Assembly (NCBI GenBank): GCA_029211095.1
Contig: JARGFS010000014.1
Location: forward strand, 1 to 36,914
Source of the DNA: a bacterium
GTDB taxonomy: Bacteria; Zixibacteria; MSB-5A5; GN15; FEB-12
Direction: 5' to 3'
DNA: 36,914 bases
Part shown: positions 23,573 through 31,746 of the stretch, piece by piece
How the letters are laid out: every line of letters begins with the position of its first letter
How positions within the stretch are numbered: the first letter of the stretch is position 1
Notes under the pieces: model-generated
What the model was told of the DNA's origin: nothing
The model's database searches: none
The model's input: only the letters and a program-made list of their open reading frames with translations
Program-made: the position numbers and the translations under genes

Positions 23573-24661
23573 ATGAAAACCAAGGGCACAGTCTATTCAA
23601 TAGTGGGAGCAAGACCCCAGTTTATCAAACTGGCCCCTCTTGCCAGGGTTCTTTCAAAAAAGCTGCGGCATGTTATTGTGCATACCGGGCAGCATTATGA
23701 TCATAATATGTCCGGTGTTTTTTTTAGACAACTCGGTATTCCGAAAGCAAATGTGAATCTGAATATCGGTGGCGTAACGCACGGAGCTATGACCGGACGT
23801 ATGCTGGAGGAACTGGAAGCGCTCTTTTTGCAGCGTCGGCCGGATGCGGTGGTCGTCTATGGAGACACCAACAGCACGCTGGCCGGGGCACTGGCTGCTT
23901 CCAAACTATCTATCCCGGTGGCTCATGTGGAATCAGGCCTGCGTTCGTTTGTGCCGGACATGCCGGAAGAAATCAATCGGCGCGTTACTGATCAACTGGC
24001 CCAACTCCTTTTTTGTCCTACCGAGACAGCCATTCGGAATCTCAGGCGCGAAGGAATCAAAGAGGGTGTTGTCCGTTCCGGCGATTTGATGTATGAACTG
24101 CTGCATGACTCCGGGAACGTGATTCGGGGCAACACACGCTTTCTCAAAGCCCAGGGGTTGGAACAGGACCAGTTTGGTCTGCTGACTTTCCATCGGGCTT
24201 GCAATACGGATTCGCGCGAGAACCTGATCCGTTTGTGCGAAATCCTGGATGATGCAAAACTTCCCATCCTGTTCCCACTGCATCCGAGAACCAGAAAATC
24301 GCTGCAAAAAAATCGTCTGTTGAGCCGCCTGAAAAAAAACAAGCAGCTCATGATTTGTGATCCGCTTGGGTATCGTGACCTTTTGACCGCCGCCTGTTTC
24401 GCCAGGTTTGTCATGACCGATTCCGGTGGACTGCAAAAAGAAGCTCTGTTTCTCGGAACGCCGGTCCTCACTCTTAGGAATGAAACAGAGTGGGTGGAGC
24501 TTCTAAAAAAAGGGAACCGTCTGGTTTCACTGGATAAGGCAAAAGTTCTGGCCGCCTGGAAACGACCCGGCAAAGTCTCTGTTATCGACCATCGCATTGG
24601 CAGAAAACGTCCTTCACAGATTATTGCTTCGAGCCTGGTGACCTATCTGAAAGGAGTCTAA
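23573..24661 (+). CDS. UDP-N-acetylglucosamine 2-epimerase family (WecB/WbpI-like)
   Basis: A 362-residue GT-B-fold non-hydrolysing epimerase. Seen in order: SIVGARPQFIKLAPL, HTGQHYDHNMS, VVVYGDTNSTLAGALAA (Asp), VAHVESGLRS (Glu), MPEEINRRVTDQLA (Glu and Arg), LLTFHRACNTDSRENL (His) and MTDSGGLQKEALFLGTPVLTLRNETEW. The residues that act in E. coli WecB are retained, although the usual THR.EN motif is FHRACNTDSREN. The neighbours WbpD- and WbpE-like favour the WbpI reaction, UDP-diacetamido-glucuronate to the manno epimer, over plain UDP-ManNAc synthesis. The ATG is directly under a good promoter and has no ribosome site. The downstream murJ-like gene starts one base after the stop. Confidence 0.85.
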   Translation: MKTKGTVYSIVGARPQFIKLAPLARVLSKKLRHVIVHTGQHYDHNMSGVFFRQLGIPKANVNLNIGGVTHGAMTGRMLEELEALFLQRRPDAVVVYGDTNSTLAGALAASKLSIPVAHVESGLRSFVPDMPEEINRRVTDQLAQLLFCPTETAIRNLRREGIKEGVVRSGDLMYELLHDSGNVIRGNTRFLKAQGLEQDQFGLLTFHRACNTDSRENLIRLCEILDDAKLPILFPLHPRTRKSLQKNRLLSRLKKNKQLMICDPLGYRDLLTAACFARFVMTDSGGLQKEALFLGTPVLTLRNETEWVELLKKGNRLVSLDKAKVLAAWKRPGKVSVIDHRIGRKRPSQIIASSLVTYLKGV

Positions 24662-26242
24662 TTGACTTCTTCGACAATACGAAACGCTATTTTCGGTGTG
24701 GCGGGAGTTACTTTCCTGTCAAAGTTTCTCGGCTTTTTAAGAGAGATGGTTATTGCCGACCGCTTTGGCACTTCGGCTCTGTACGATACTTACCTGATCG
24801 CTATCATGCTTCCCGCTCTGCTGGCTGGCATTTTCAACTACGCCGGGGTCTATCTGCTGGTTCCCTTTTTGTCGCGCAAAATGGCCGTTGTGGAAGAACC
24901 AATGACATTGAAATCAGTCTGGCCGGTAGTCAACAGCTACTTCCTGCTGTCGGTTCTGGCCACGGCGTTGATTTATTTCTTTGCTCCGCTGGCTATGAAA
25001 CTCTGGGCCGGTGAGTACGGTGCCGAAGAGTTTGCGCGCATTGTCTTTTTTGCGCGGTTGACTTCGCTAATGGTTATCCTGATGACTATCGAAGCGATCT
25101 CTCGTGCCTTTCTCAATGTTCGGTCGGTCTTCACTTACACAGCAGCCGGTTATATTGTCTTCAATCTTTTCTCGATTGGCGCCGTCCTGCTGTTTTCTGA
25201 ACAGTTGTCGATTGGAGCGGTTGCGCTGGGGTTGGTGGGCGGACTCGTTTTGCAGAATATCTATTTGTTGGCCCGGGTCTTTGGCCTGATTCCACGATTC
25301 GGTTTTTGCTGGTCACTGTTTGGTGTTGAAGCGCGGACACTGTTGGCTACGGCCTCACTCTTGCTTCTTATTGAAGCTATCAACCGATCCTATTTTCTGA
25401 TAGATCGTTACTTTGCGGCCCCTTTTGGCGAAGGGATTATTTCGGCCCTGAATTATTGCCAGGTTCTGGTCCAGTTACCGGATGCCGTGGTCGGCTTTGC
25501 TATCGGTACGGTTCTGTTTCCGTTTTTTGCTCGTGCTACCATGTCAGACAACCAGGCTCAGTTCGGCAAAATATATAGTCGGGCGATATCGGCGGCTGTG
25601 CTGATCGCCATTCCTCTGGCCGGGTTTGTCTATGTGGGGGCCGAAGAACTCATCAGCCTGGTCTTCCAGCGCGGCCGGTTTGACGCTTACTCGGTGGAGA
25701 TTACTTCCCTCATACTGCGGCCATATGCGCCGACCATTGTCGCCCTGTTCATAATATCAACTTCAATTCGCGCCGCTTATTCCGGCGGCTGGGCCAAACC
25801 GGTTCTCGGTTTGGTGCTGGTGGCGTTTGTCCTGAAATTCACCGGAACAGCCTACCTGCCCGAGTGGCTTGGCTATCCCGGTATCTCAGCGGCAACTTCG
25901 CTGGCCTTTCTGGTGATGGCCCTGCTGTTGGTGTTCCTAATCTCAAGACGGACAGTGGGAGGGGAACGCAAGGTGTTCACCTTCTTTCTCGCCCGCATGT
26001 TTCTGGCCGGACCAATTGCTACCGTGGCCGTATTGTCTCTCAAGGAATATGCTCTGCCTACGCTGGCGCCATCGGTTCCAAACCAATTGCTGATGTTGAC
26101 GGGCGTGTTTGCGGCAGTAGCCCTGCTGTTTCTGGTAGTGCTGGTCCTGCTCGGCGGAGGGGATTCGTTAACAAAGTTAATCGGCGAGGCCCGAAAGCGG
26201 AGTCTCTCCGGAGAATCGACTGCTAACGGAGTGTCGCCATGA
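24662..26242 (+). CDS. MurJ/MviN-type lipid-linked sugar flippase
   Basis: A 526-residue polytopic protein of the MOP/MVF superfamily, with about 14 TM helices. The N-terminal segment RNAIFGVAGVTFLSKFLGFLREMVIADRFGTSALYDTYLIA matches the MurJ start (SKxLGxxRExxxAxxFGxSxxxDAFxVA). The midpoint LPDAVVGFAIGTVLFPFFAR and PLAGFVYVGAEELISLVFQRGRFD match the second half. MurJ moves lipid II across the inner membrane. Because this gene lies between nucleotide-sugar enzymes and a glycosyltransferase, a polysaccharide-repeat flippase role (Wzx-like) is equally possible. The TTG start follows the wecB-like stop directly and has AAGGAG five bases upstream. It overlaps the next gene by 4 nt. I give no symbol because substrate cannot be decided. 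Confidence 0.82.
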   Translation: MTSSTIRNAIFGVAGVTFLSKFLGFLREMVIADRFGTSALYDTYLIAIMLPALLAGIFNYAGVYLLVPFLSRKMAVVEEPMTLKSVWPVVNSYFLLSVLATALIYFFAPLAMKLWAGEYGAEEFARIVFFARLTSLMVILMTIEAISRAFLNVRSVFTYTAAGYIVFNLFSIGAVLLFSEQLSIGAVALGLVGGLVLQNIYLLARVFGLIPRFGFCWSLFGVEARTLLATASLLLLIEAINRSYFLIDRYFAAPFGEGIISALNYCQVLVQLPDAVVGFAIGTVLFPFFARATMSDNQAQFGKIYSRAISAAVLIAIPLAGFVYVGAEELISLVFQRGRFDAYSVEITSLILRPYAPTIVALFIISTSIRAAYSGGWAKPVLGLVLVAFVLKFTGTAYLPEWLGYPGISAATSLAFLVMALLLVFLISRRTVGGERKVFTFFLARMFLAGPIATVAVLSLKEYALPTLAPSVPNQLLMLTGVFAAVALLFLVVLVLLGGGDSLTKLIGEARKRSLSGESTANGVSP

Positions 26243-27363
26243 GTCGTGGACGTGTAGTTGTTTTTGGCTGGGCAGTTTCGGCACACGTTCAGCGCTGGCT
26301 GCCCGCTATGGCCGAAACAGGCTTTGAGATGAAGCTGATCTCTCTGGGTGACGAATCACGTGGTGACGAATCACGTGGTGACGAGTCACGTGGTGCCGCA
26401 TCACGGGCGGATGACCCACTCGAAGGAATCGAGACGGTGTGCCTTCCACGAGCGGGACAGATCAGTTACTATACGCTTAGATCAAGGGCCGCAAAGCTGG
26501 CTCATCGCATGAATCCAGACCTGATCCATGTACACTACGCCGGAGGGTTTGGACTGTGGGCAATAAAAGCCAAACTACATCCAACGCTGGTGTCGGTCTG
26601 GGGTTCCGATGTGGAAAATGCGTACGTTAGTCGTATCAAAAGACACTGGCTGAAACGGACTCTGGATTATGCGGACCGAGTAACCGCCACAAGCAACTAC
26701 CTGGCCAAAGCAGCGGCTGATATTGCTCCGGAAGTATCGGCCAAGCTCTCTGTCATTCCTTTCGGGGTGACGCGTCCGGCGAAAATTGCCCCGCTTCCTC
26801 CCATGCCACCGTTGAGAATCTGCTACCTGAAAGCGCACGAACAGGTATATGGTCCGGATGTCCTGTTGAAAGCCATAAGTCTGGCCAAAGAGAATGGAGT
26901 GGAGATTGCACTTACCATGGCCGGTCAGGGAGCGCTCACGGAGAGTCTCAAAAAACTGGCCGGGGAATTGAAAATCAGGGAGCAGGTTGATTTTGTCGGG
27001 CAGGTCAGTTTGTCGGAAATCTATCCCCTCCTAAACAGACATCATCTTCTGGTTATGCCTTCGCGCAGGGAGTCGTTTGGAGTGGCCGCCCTTGAAAGCG
27101 GGATTTGCGGCCGTCCGGTAATCGCAAGCGATGTTGGCGGCATTTCCGAAATTGTCAGGCATGGGAAAACCGGTCTGTTGGTTGCACCGGACGACCCGCA
27201 AGAGCTTTTCAAAGCTATAATTGAACTGGCTTCCAACTCTGAACTGATGGCGACAATGGGAGAAAGTGGCCGAACCGTTGTGGAGAAAAACTACCTCTGG
27301 GAGCAGTCAGTTGAGAAGATGGCTAACTTATATGAAAGGTTAATCAGTGTCCGGAGAAAATAA
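26239..27363 (+). CDS. GT4-family glycosyltransferase with a 5-residue tandem repeat
   Basis: A 374-residue GT-B enzyme. The C-terminal domain has YLKAHEQVYGPDVLLKAI, ALTMAGQGAL, VDFVGQVSLSEIYPLL, and the donor-binding RRESFGVAALESG (E-x7-E) followed by PVIASDVGGISEIVRHGKTGLLV, all typical of GT4. The N-terminal acceptor-side domain has PDLIHVHYAGGFGLWA and VSVWGSDVE. Residues 37-56 are GDESR three times, then GAASR, encoded by an in-frame 15-bp repeat (26347-26406). They replace the loop after the second strand, near where acceptors bind. The start overlaps the flippase stop (ATGA). It should add a sugar to a lipid-linked glycan; which sugar is unknown. Confidence 0.88.
   Translation: MSRGRVVVFGWAVSAHVQRWLPAMAETGFEMKLISLGDESRGDESRGDESRGAASRADDPLEGIETVCLPRAGQISYYTLRSRAAKLAHRMNPDLIHVHYAGGFGLWAIKAKLHPTLVSVWGSDVENAYVSRIKRHWLKRTLDYADRVTATSNYLAKAAADIAPEVSAKLSVIPFGVTRPAKIAPLPPMPPLRICYLKAHEQVYGPDVLLKAISLAKENGVEIALTMAGQGALTESLKKLAGELKIREQVDFVGQVSLSEIYPLLNRHHLLVMPSRRESFGVAALESGICGRPVIASDVGGISEIVRHGKTGLLVAPDDPQELFKAIIELASNSELMATMGESGRTVVEKNYLWEQSVEKMANLYERLISVRRK
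26347..26406 (+). repeat. 15-bp in-frame tandem repeat, about four units
   Basis: Unit GGTGACGAATCACGT occurs at 26347-26361 and 26362-26376 (identical), at 26377-26391 with one change, and degenerately at 26392-26406. It encodes GDESR x3 then GAASR. Unit junctions contain the palindrome CACGTG. Confidence 0.93.
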
Positions 27364-28516
27364 AAAGCGGATACCGCTCTTTGATCTGGTTCTGGAGCAG
27401 GCTGCTAAAGAGGAAGTACATGCTTGTCTCGATTCCGGCTGGCTCACGAGCGGACCTCGGGTGGAGATGCTCGAAAAGAGAGTAGCAGAGTTTTTGGGGA
27501 TGGAGCATGCCGCCGCCGTCAGTTCCTGCACTACCGGGCTCCAGATAGTCCTCTCAATACTTGGAGCCGGGCGGGGGAAGGAAGTGATAACCTCGCCGTA
27601 CACTTTTGCCGGGACGATTGAGGCAATCATGCATGCCGGAGCCAGACCGGTGCTGGCTGATATCAATCCAAGCACACTTAATGTTGACCCGGATGATATA
27701 GAGCGGAAAATCACCGACAAAACAGCAGCCGTTGTTCCGGTTGATATTGCCGGTTATCCCTGCGACTATGGTAGAATTGGAGCGTTGTGTGAGACGGCTG
27801 GGATTCCGCTGATATCAGATTCGGCGCATGCAATTGCGGCAACATATCAGTCCCAATCCGTGCCACATCATACCGATACCTCAATCTACTCTTTTTACTC
27901 AACCAAAAATCTGACCTGCGGCGAGGGGGGGATGGTCGTCTCAAAGCATAAAGAATTGATCGAAACAATCAAGCTCCTCAGGCGGCATGCCTTGTCAGTC
28001 TCAACCAAAGAGCGCTCCGATTCCGGTCGTGCCGGGTATGATATCCATCATCTTGGATTCAAAGCCAATCTCTCGGACCTGCACGCTGCTGTCGGTCTGG
28101 GGCAGCTGACCGTTCTGGAGAAAAATCAGTGCGAGCGGTCGAGATTGGCCGATCGCTACCGGGAAATTCTGTCTGATCTGGATCAGTTTTGTGAACTACC
28201 TGGTCAGCGGGGCGAGTACGGGCATGGTTGGCATCTGTTCATTATCAAGCTGCACCTTCCCCGCCTGAGAATTGACCGGGATCAACTGCTCAAGGAGATG
28301 CTTGATTACGGGATAGAGTGTGGCGTGCATTTTCAACCGCTATATGAATTCTCTTTCTTCAGAGATACCCTGGCATTGACAGAAGAGCAGTTTCCCCAGA
28401 CTTCGGCCGTAAGCAAAAGAGTTCTCTCGCTTCCATTTTATCCCGGCTTGAGCGACTCCGACCTGGAATATGTTTGTGACACGCTCAGGAATGTTTTGAC
28501 TAAGAATTCCAATTGA
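27347..28516 (+). CDS. DegT/DnrJ/EryC1/StrS aminotransferase (second copy)
   Basis: A 389-residue PLP-dependent sugar aminotransferase, clearly different from the copy at 22339-23457. Marks: IPLFDLVLEQAAKEEVHACLDSGWLTSGPRVEMLE, SSCTTGLQIVL, EVITSPYTFAGTIEAI, LISDSAHAI with the PLP Asp158, and SFYSTKNLTCGEGG with Schiff-base Lys187. The start and the STKNLTCGEGG motif look more like ArnB/PseC-type C4 aminotransferases than WbpE, so it may make a 4-amino sugar. The GTG start at 27347 overlaps the GT4 gene by 17 bp and has GAAAGGT upstream. No matching 4,6-dehydratase is in the window, so its substrate must come from elsewhere. Confidence 0.85.
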   Translation: MSGENKKRIPLFDLVLEQAAKEEVHACLDSGWLTSGPRVEMLEKRVAEFLGMEHAAAVSSCTTGLQIVLSILGAGRGKEVITSPYTFAGTIEAIMHAGARPVLADINPSTLNVDPDDIERKITDKTAAVVPVDIAGYPCDYGRIGALCETAGIPLISDSAHAIAATYQSQSVPHHTDTSIYSFYSTKNLTCGEGGMVVSKHKELIETIKLLRRHALSVSTKERSDSGRAGYDIHHLGFKANLSDLHAAVGLGQLTVLEKNQCERSRLADRYREILSDLDQFCELPGQRGEYGHGWHLFIIKLHLPRLRIDRDQLLKEMLDYGIECGVHFQPLYEFSFFRDTLALTEEQFPQTSAVSKRVLSLPFYPGLSDSDLEYVCDTLRNVLTKNSN

Positions 28517-28561
28517 GTCCGGTTTACGTTTTCCGCTCTTGATTTGTCGCATCAGCATGAC

Positions 28562-28590
28562 TTGTCATATCGATAGAAATTTATTATTAA
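28562..28590 (+). promoter_or_regulatory. Putative promoter of the TGS-GTPase gene
   Basis: TTGTCA (28562-28567), 17 bp, TATTAA (28585-28590), in an AT-rich stretch. The predicted start falls at about the ATG (28597), and no Shine-Dalgarno is visible: a second possible leaderless gene. Weak -10. Confidence 0.35.
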
Positions 28591-28596
28591 TAGAAT

Positions 28597-29592
28597 ATGC
28601 CTGCAAATCTACCGCCACAGTATTATGAGTTAGAGCGCGAGTATAAAGCGGAGCGCGACCCGCGCGAGAGACTTCGCCTGGCCCAGGAACTTCTGAGAAT
28701 GATGCCGAAACATAAGGGGACGGCCAAGCTCCAGGCAGACATGAAGGCCAAGATATCCAAGCATCGTAAAGCCCTCGAAGGAGGAGAGAAATCGCACGGG
28801 GCCAGGCAGGCTCCGGCTCACGATCATGTGGAGAAGGAGGGGGCGGGGCAGGTCATTCTGATTGGGCCGCCGAACAGCGGGAAATCCTCGTTGCTTGAGA
28901 GTCTCAGCCATGCCAAACCACTGGTGGCCGACTATCCCTATGCCACCAGAGAACCGCTGGCCGGGATGATGATGTATGGAACGGTGCAGATTCAGCTGAT
29001 AGATACGCCGCCCATATCTGCCGAGTCGTTTGAAGGTTACCTTTCCAGTCTTATCCGCAATGCCGACATGGTTGTGCTGGTGGCTGATCTGGCTACCGAT
29101 ACAATGGAGAATGATCTGAAAGTCGTCACGGAATTGCTCGATGAAAAGCGGATCATTCTAAAGCCGGAAATTACCGAAGAACCGGAAGACGCGCGATACT
29201 GCTACAAAAAAACAATCATCTGTGCCCACAAGGAATATGATGATGAAGATGGTTCTCGTTACGCCAGACTGAAAGAGAATTTCGACAGTTTTGTGATAGC
29301 GCCAACTTCGATACTGGATGATGACAGTCTCAACGGATTCAGGAAGGCGGTTTTTGACGGTTTGCAGATAATGCGAGTCTTCACCAAACCGGTCGGGCAT
29401 GAAGCTGATTTCCATGATCCGATTATCCTTCCTATAGGCGGGAATGTGGAACAGGCAGCTACTACTCTTCATCGTGACTTCGCTCAAAAACTGAAATTTG
29501 CCAAAATATGGGGGGAAGGGAAGTTTGATGGTCAGCGGGTCCAGGGGGATTTTGTCCTCAGCGATGGTGATATTATCGAATTCCATACATAA
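28597..29592 (+). CDS. DRG/Obg-type GTPase with C-terminal TGS domain
   Basis: 331 residues. An N-terminal helical, charged segment (1-80, PPQYYELEREYKAERDPRERLRLAQELLRMMPKHKGTAKLQADMKAKI) resembles the helical start of DRG proteins. G1 is GPPNSGKSS (90-98), switch I region is YPYATREPLAGMM (113-125, like the Y-[PE]-[FY]-[AT]-T motif of Obg/DRG), and G3 is DTPP (136-139). In place of NKxD, the strand ends in CAHKEYD (209-215), so G4 is degenerate. The TGS domain (~258-331) ends FVLSDGDIIEFHT, matching TGS ends such as L.DGDIVEI. DRG-type proteins act on ribosomes or translation factors in eukaryotes and archaea; the bacterial members are not characterised to my knowledge. Nucleotide specificity is uncertain. 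Confidence 0.85.
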   Translation: MPANLPPQYYELEREYKAERDPRERLRLAQELLRMMPKHKGTAKLQADMKAKISKHRKALEGGEKSHGARQAPAHDHVEKEGAGQVILIGPPNSGKSSLLESLSHAKPLVADYPYATREPLAGMMMYGTVQIQLIDTPPISAESFEGYLSSLIRNADMVVLVADLATDTMENDLKVVTELLDEKRIILKPEITEEPEDARYCYKKTIICAHKEYDDEDGSRYARLKENFDSFVIAPTSILDDDSLNGFRKAVFDGLQIMRVFTKPVGHEADFHDPIILPIGGNVEQAATTLHRDFAQKLKFAKIWGEGKFDGQRVQGDFVLSDGDIIEFHT

Positions 29593-29652
29593 CTTCCGGG
29601 CTAAACCGATGGTGGCTGATTCTCGGCAAGTCATGTTTTACTTCAACAATCC

Positions 29653-29680
29653 GAGCTTCGACCGGCTCAGTATGACTCAG
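29653..29680 (+). repeat. Possible dispersed intergenic repeat fragment
   Basis: CTTCGACCGGCTCAGTATGAC at 29656-29676, inside a GAGC...GCTC hairpin, resembles the 'CTTCGAC..GCTCAG.ATGAC' elements seen scattered in many genomes. One copy only is present in this window, so the repeat status rests on recollection. Confidence 0.35.
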
Positions 29681-29754
29681 TTCTAAATTACTCCGAACAT
29701 ATTTCTGTCTGTATAATGCTTGACAGTAGAAACAAGAACCGCGAGTTTTAGAAA

Positions 29755-30888
29755 ATGAATGACCGTCCAAAATACAATTTTCATGATATTATCTGGGCGC
29801 CGATACAGGCGCTGAAGGCAAAAAAGATTCTCGTGATGACAGTTTCGCTGGTGGCGGCAATGCTGGTTTTTGACCTGTTCGCTTATCTTGCCCCGGCCGC
29901 CGAGGGAGAGAATCTGGAGCAGATCTGGGCCGCTTATGGATTCTTCCCGGTCTACAGTATTAGCTACGCCGGTACTTTTGGACAGGTGATTTACGCCCTT
30001 GGTGCTGTGGCTGCCTTGCTGGTGGTTATGATGGGGATGTTTTGTGTGGCGGCTATTGAGGTCGAGGATGTGCGTGGCAATCCCTTTATGTCGGCTCGCA
30101 AAGCGCTTAAATTTGGTCTGGACCGCTTCAACCAGCTGATTCTCTCGGAACTGGCCATTGGCGCTTTTCTCGGCTTTATTGTTCTACTCTTTGTCATTTT
30201 TGGGCTGATCGGTCGCATTCCGTATCTGGGTGAGTGGATTGTAGCCGCTTTCTTTGTCTTGCCCGGCTTTGTTGTCGCCATCATCACGCTGTTTGTCTTT
30301 GTCGTATTCCAGATATCGCTGTTGCTAATGCCGGCAGTGGCGGCGGCAGACAAAACAGAAGAATCTTTCCAGACAATTCTGCAGACTTTTTCAACGGTTA
30401 TTCGCCAGCCTTTCCGCTGGGGTGGATATACGCTGTACGCACTGGTGGTCGGGAAACTGGCTGCCTTTGTCTACGCCTATTTCTGCTACCGGGCGGTGCA
30501 GTTCTCAACCTGGGCCTCGGCTCTGGGCGGGGGAGACAAGATTGAAGGGCTGGTTCGCTCCGGTCTTTCCCACTTGCCGCTTCATTCTGACCTGGTTGAT
30601 CAGACCATGTCCGCTTTGCCGGGATTGGATTGGTCAATATCTATCAGCAAGTACGCCACCGGCGGGACGGATATGGCGGCTGGCTACCTGATGTCGGTCA
30701 TGCTCTTTTTGGTCTTTGCTTCCATCATTGGATACTTTCTGGCCATTCTGGCTACCGCTCAAGCGCGAACCTATATCGCCATTCGGTATATTTCTGACGG
30801 CTACGAACTTCATACCGAAGACTCCCTTTTCCATCAGGATGAGAACCTCAATCCACCGATAAAAGATGAAGAGTCGCGTGCGTCCTGA
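29755..30888 (+). CDS. Multispanning membrane protein of unknown function
   Basis: 377 residues with six predicted TM helices at about 23-45, 78-101, 133-155, 163-190, 222-245 and 312-340. Between helices 5 and 6 lies a long loop with SGLSHLPLHSDLVDQTMSALPGLDWS. The C-terminus is acidic and cytoplasmic (HTEDSLFHQDENLNPPIKDEES). The first cytoplasmic stretch (NFHDIIWAPIQALKAKKI) and RKALKFGLDRFNQLI before helix 3 look amphipathic. I recognise no catalytic motif or named family; the arrangement recalls uncharacterised DUF975/DUF4013-like integral membrane proteins. A TATAAT lies at 29712-29717 without a good -35. panC follows after 12 bp. Confidence 0.75.
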   Translation: MNDRPKYNFHDIIWAPIQALKAKKILVMTVSLVAAMLVFDLFAYLAPAAEGENLEQIWAAYGFFPVYSISYAGTFGQVIYALGAVAALLVVMMGMFCVAAIEVEDVRGNPFMSARKALKFGLDRFNQLILSELAIGAFLGFIVLLFVIFGLIGRIPYLGEWIVAAFFVLPGFVVAIITLFVFVVFQISLLLMPAVAAADKTEESFQTILQTFSTVIRQPFRWGGYTLYALVVGKLAAFVYAYFCYRAVQFSTWASALGGGDKIEGLVRSGLSHLPLHSDLVDQTMSALPGLDWSISISKYATGGTDMAAGYLMSVMLFLVFASIIGYFLAILATAQARTYIAIRYISDGYELHTEDSLFHQDENLNPPIKDEESRAS

Positions 30889-30900
30889 ACCGACCAATCC

Positions 30901-31746
30901 ATGACCATCATCCGCTCCATATCAAAGATGCAAAAACTCTCAAGGGAGCTGGCGGCCGAAGGAAAAAGAATCGGTCTGGTACCAACCATGGGGTTTTTGC
31001 ATGATGGGCACACTTCGCTGATTAAGAGAGCCGCTCGGAGCTCGGATGTGGTCATCACCACTATCTTTGTCAACCCGACCCAGTTTGCCCCCAATGAAGA
31101 TCTGTCCAGATATCCCCGCGATGAAAAAGGGGATATCGCTAAGATCAAATCCGCCGGAGGTGAAGTTATATTCATCCCCAAAGCGACCGACATTTACCCT
31201 GAAGAATTTCAGACCTATGTGAATGTCGAAAAACTGACCCTGACCCTGGAAGGGAAAGTGCGGCCAACTCATTTCCGAGGTGTGACAACAGTGGTGGCCA
31301 AGCTCTTCAATCTCACGAGGCCTGATCTGGCTGTATTTGGGATGAAAGATTACCAGCAGGCGATAGTTCTCAAGCAGATGACCCGCGATCTGGGCTACCC
31401 GATCAAGTTTGTCATCGCGCCCACTGTCCGGGAGCGTGACGGTTTGGCGATGTCTTCGCGTAATAAATACTTCACCGAAACTCAGCGGCCCGAAGCGCGA
31501 GCGCTGTATTATGCTCTTCGCACGGCCAGGGAGATGGTCAGGTCCGGATGCAAAGAGACCAGTCTCATCCGGCGCGAGATGAAAGCGGTTATCAAGGCTA
31601 CCTGTCGGACGGCACAAGTTGAGTATATAGAGTTTACTCATTTGGAATCGCTCAAGCCGGTCAAGCAGATTGCCAAAGGGACAATCTGCTCGCTTGCGGT
31701 ACGGATGCATGGTGTCCGCTTGATTGATAATATGAAGCTGCTATAG
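30901..31746 (+). CDS. panC: Pantothenate synthetase
   Basis: A 281-residue enzyme that joins pantoate and beta-alanine using ATP. Signatures: VPTMGFLHDGHTSLI (27-41, the HxGH nucleotidyl-transfer motif), TTIFVNPTQFAPNEDLSRYPRD, VFGMKDYQQAIVLKQM, APTVRERDGLAMSSRNKYF (KMSKS-equivalent SSRN) and IDNMKLL at the end. The pantoate-binding segment that normally reads R-P-G-H-F is R-P-T-H-F (121-125), a small deviation at a glycine. The ATG at 30901 has no strong ribosome site and may rely on the upstream membrane-protein gene 12 bp away. panD lies ~1 kb further on, with a Nudix gene between; panB is not in the window. Confidence 0.95.
   Translation: MTIIRSISKMQKLSRELAAEGKRIGLVPTMGFLHDGHTSLIKRAARSSDVVITTIFVNPTQFAPNEDLSRYPRDEKGDIAKIKSAGGEVIFIPKATDIYPEEFQTYVNVEKLTLTLEGKVRPTHFRGVTTVVAKLFNLTRPDLAVFGMKDYQQAIVLKQMTRDLGYPIKFVIAPTVRERDGLAMSSRNKYFTETQRPEARALYYALRTAREMVRSGCKETSLIRREMKAVIKATCRTAQVEYIEFTHLESLKPVKQIAKGTICSLAVRMHGVRLIDNMKLL

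Noticed and set aside
30940-31710. Open minus-strand frame of ~256 codons antisense to panC
   Set aside because: Lies entirely inside panC, whose every motif is on the plus strand.
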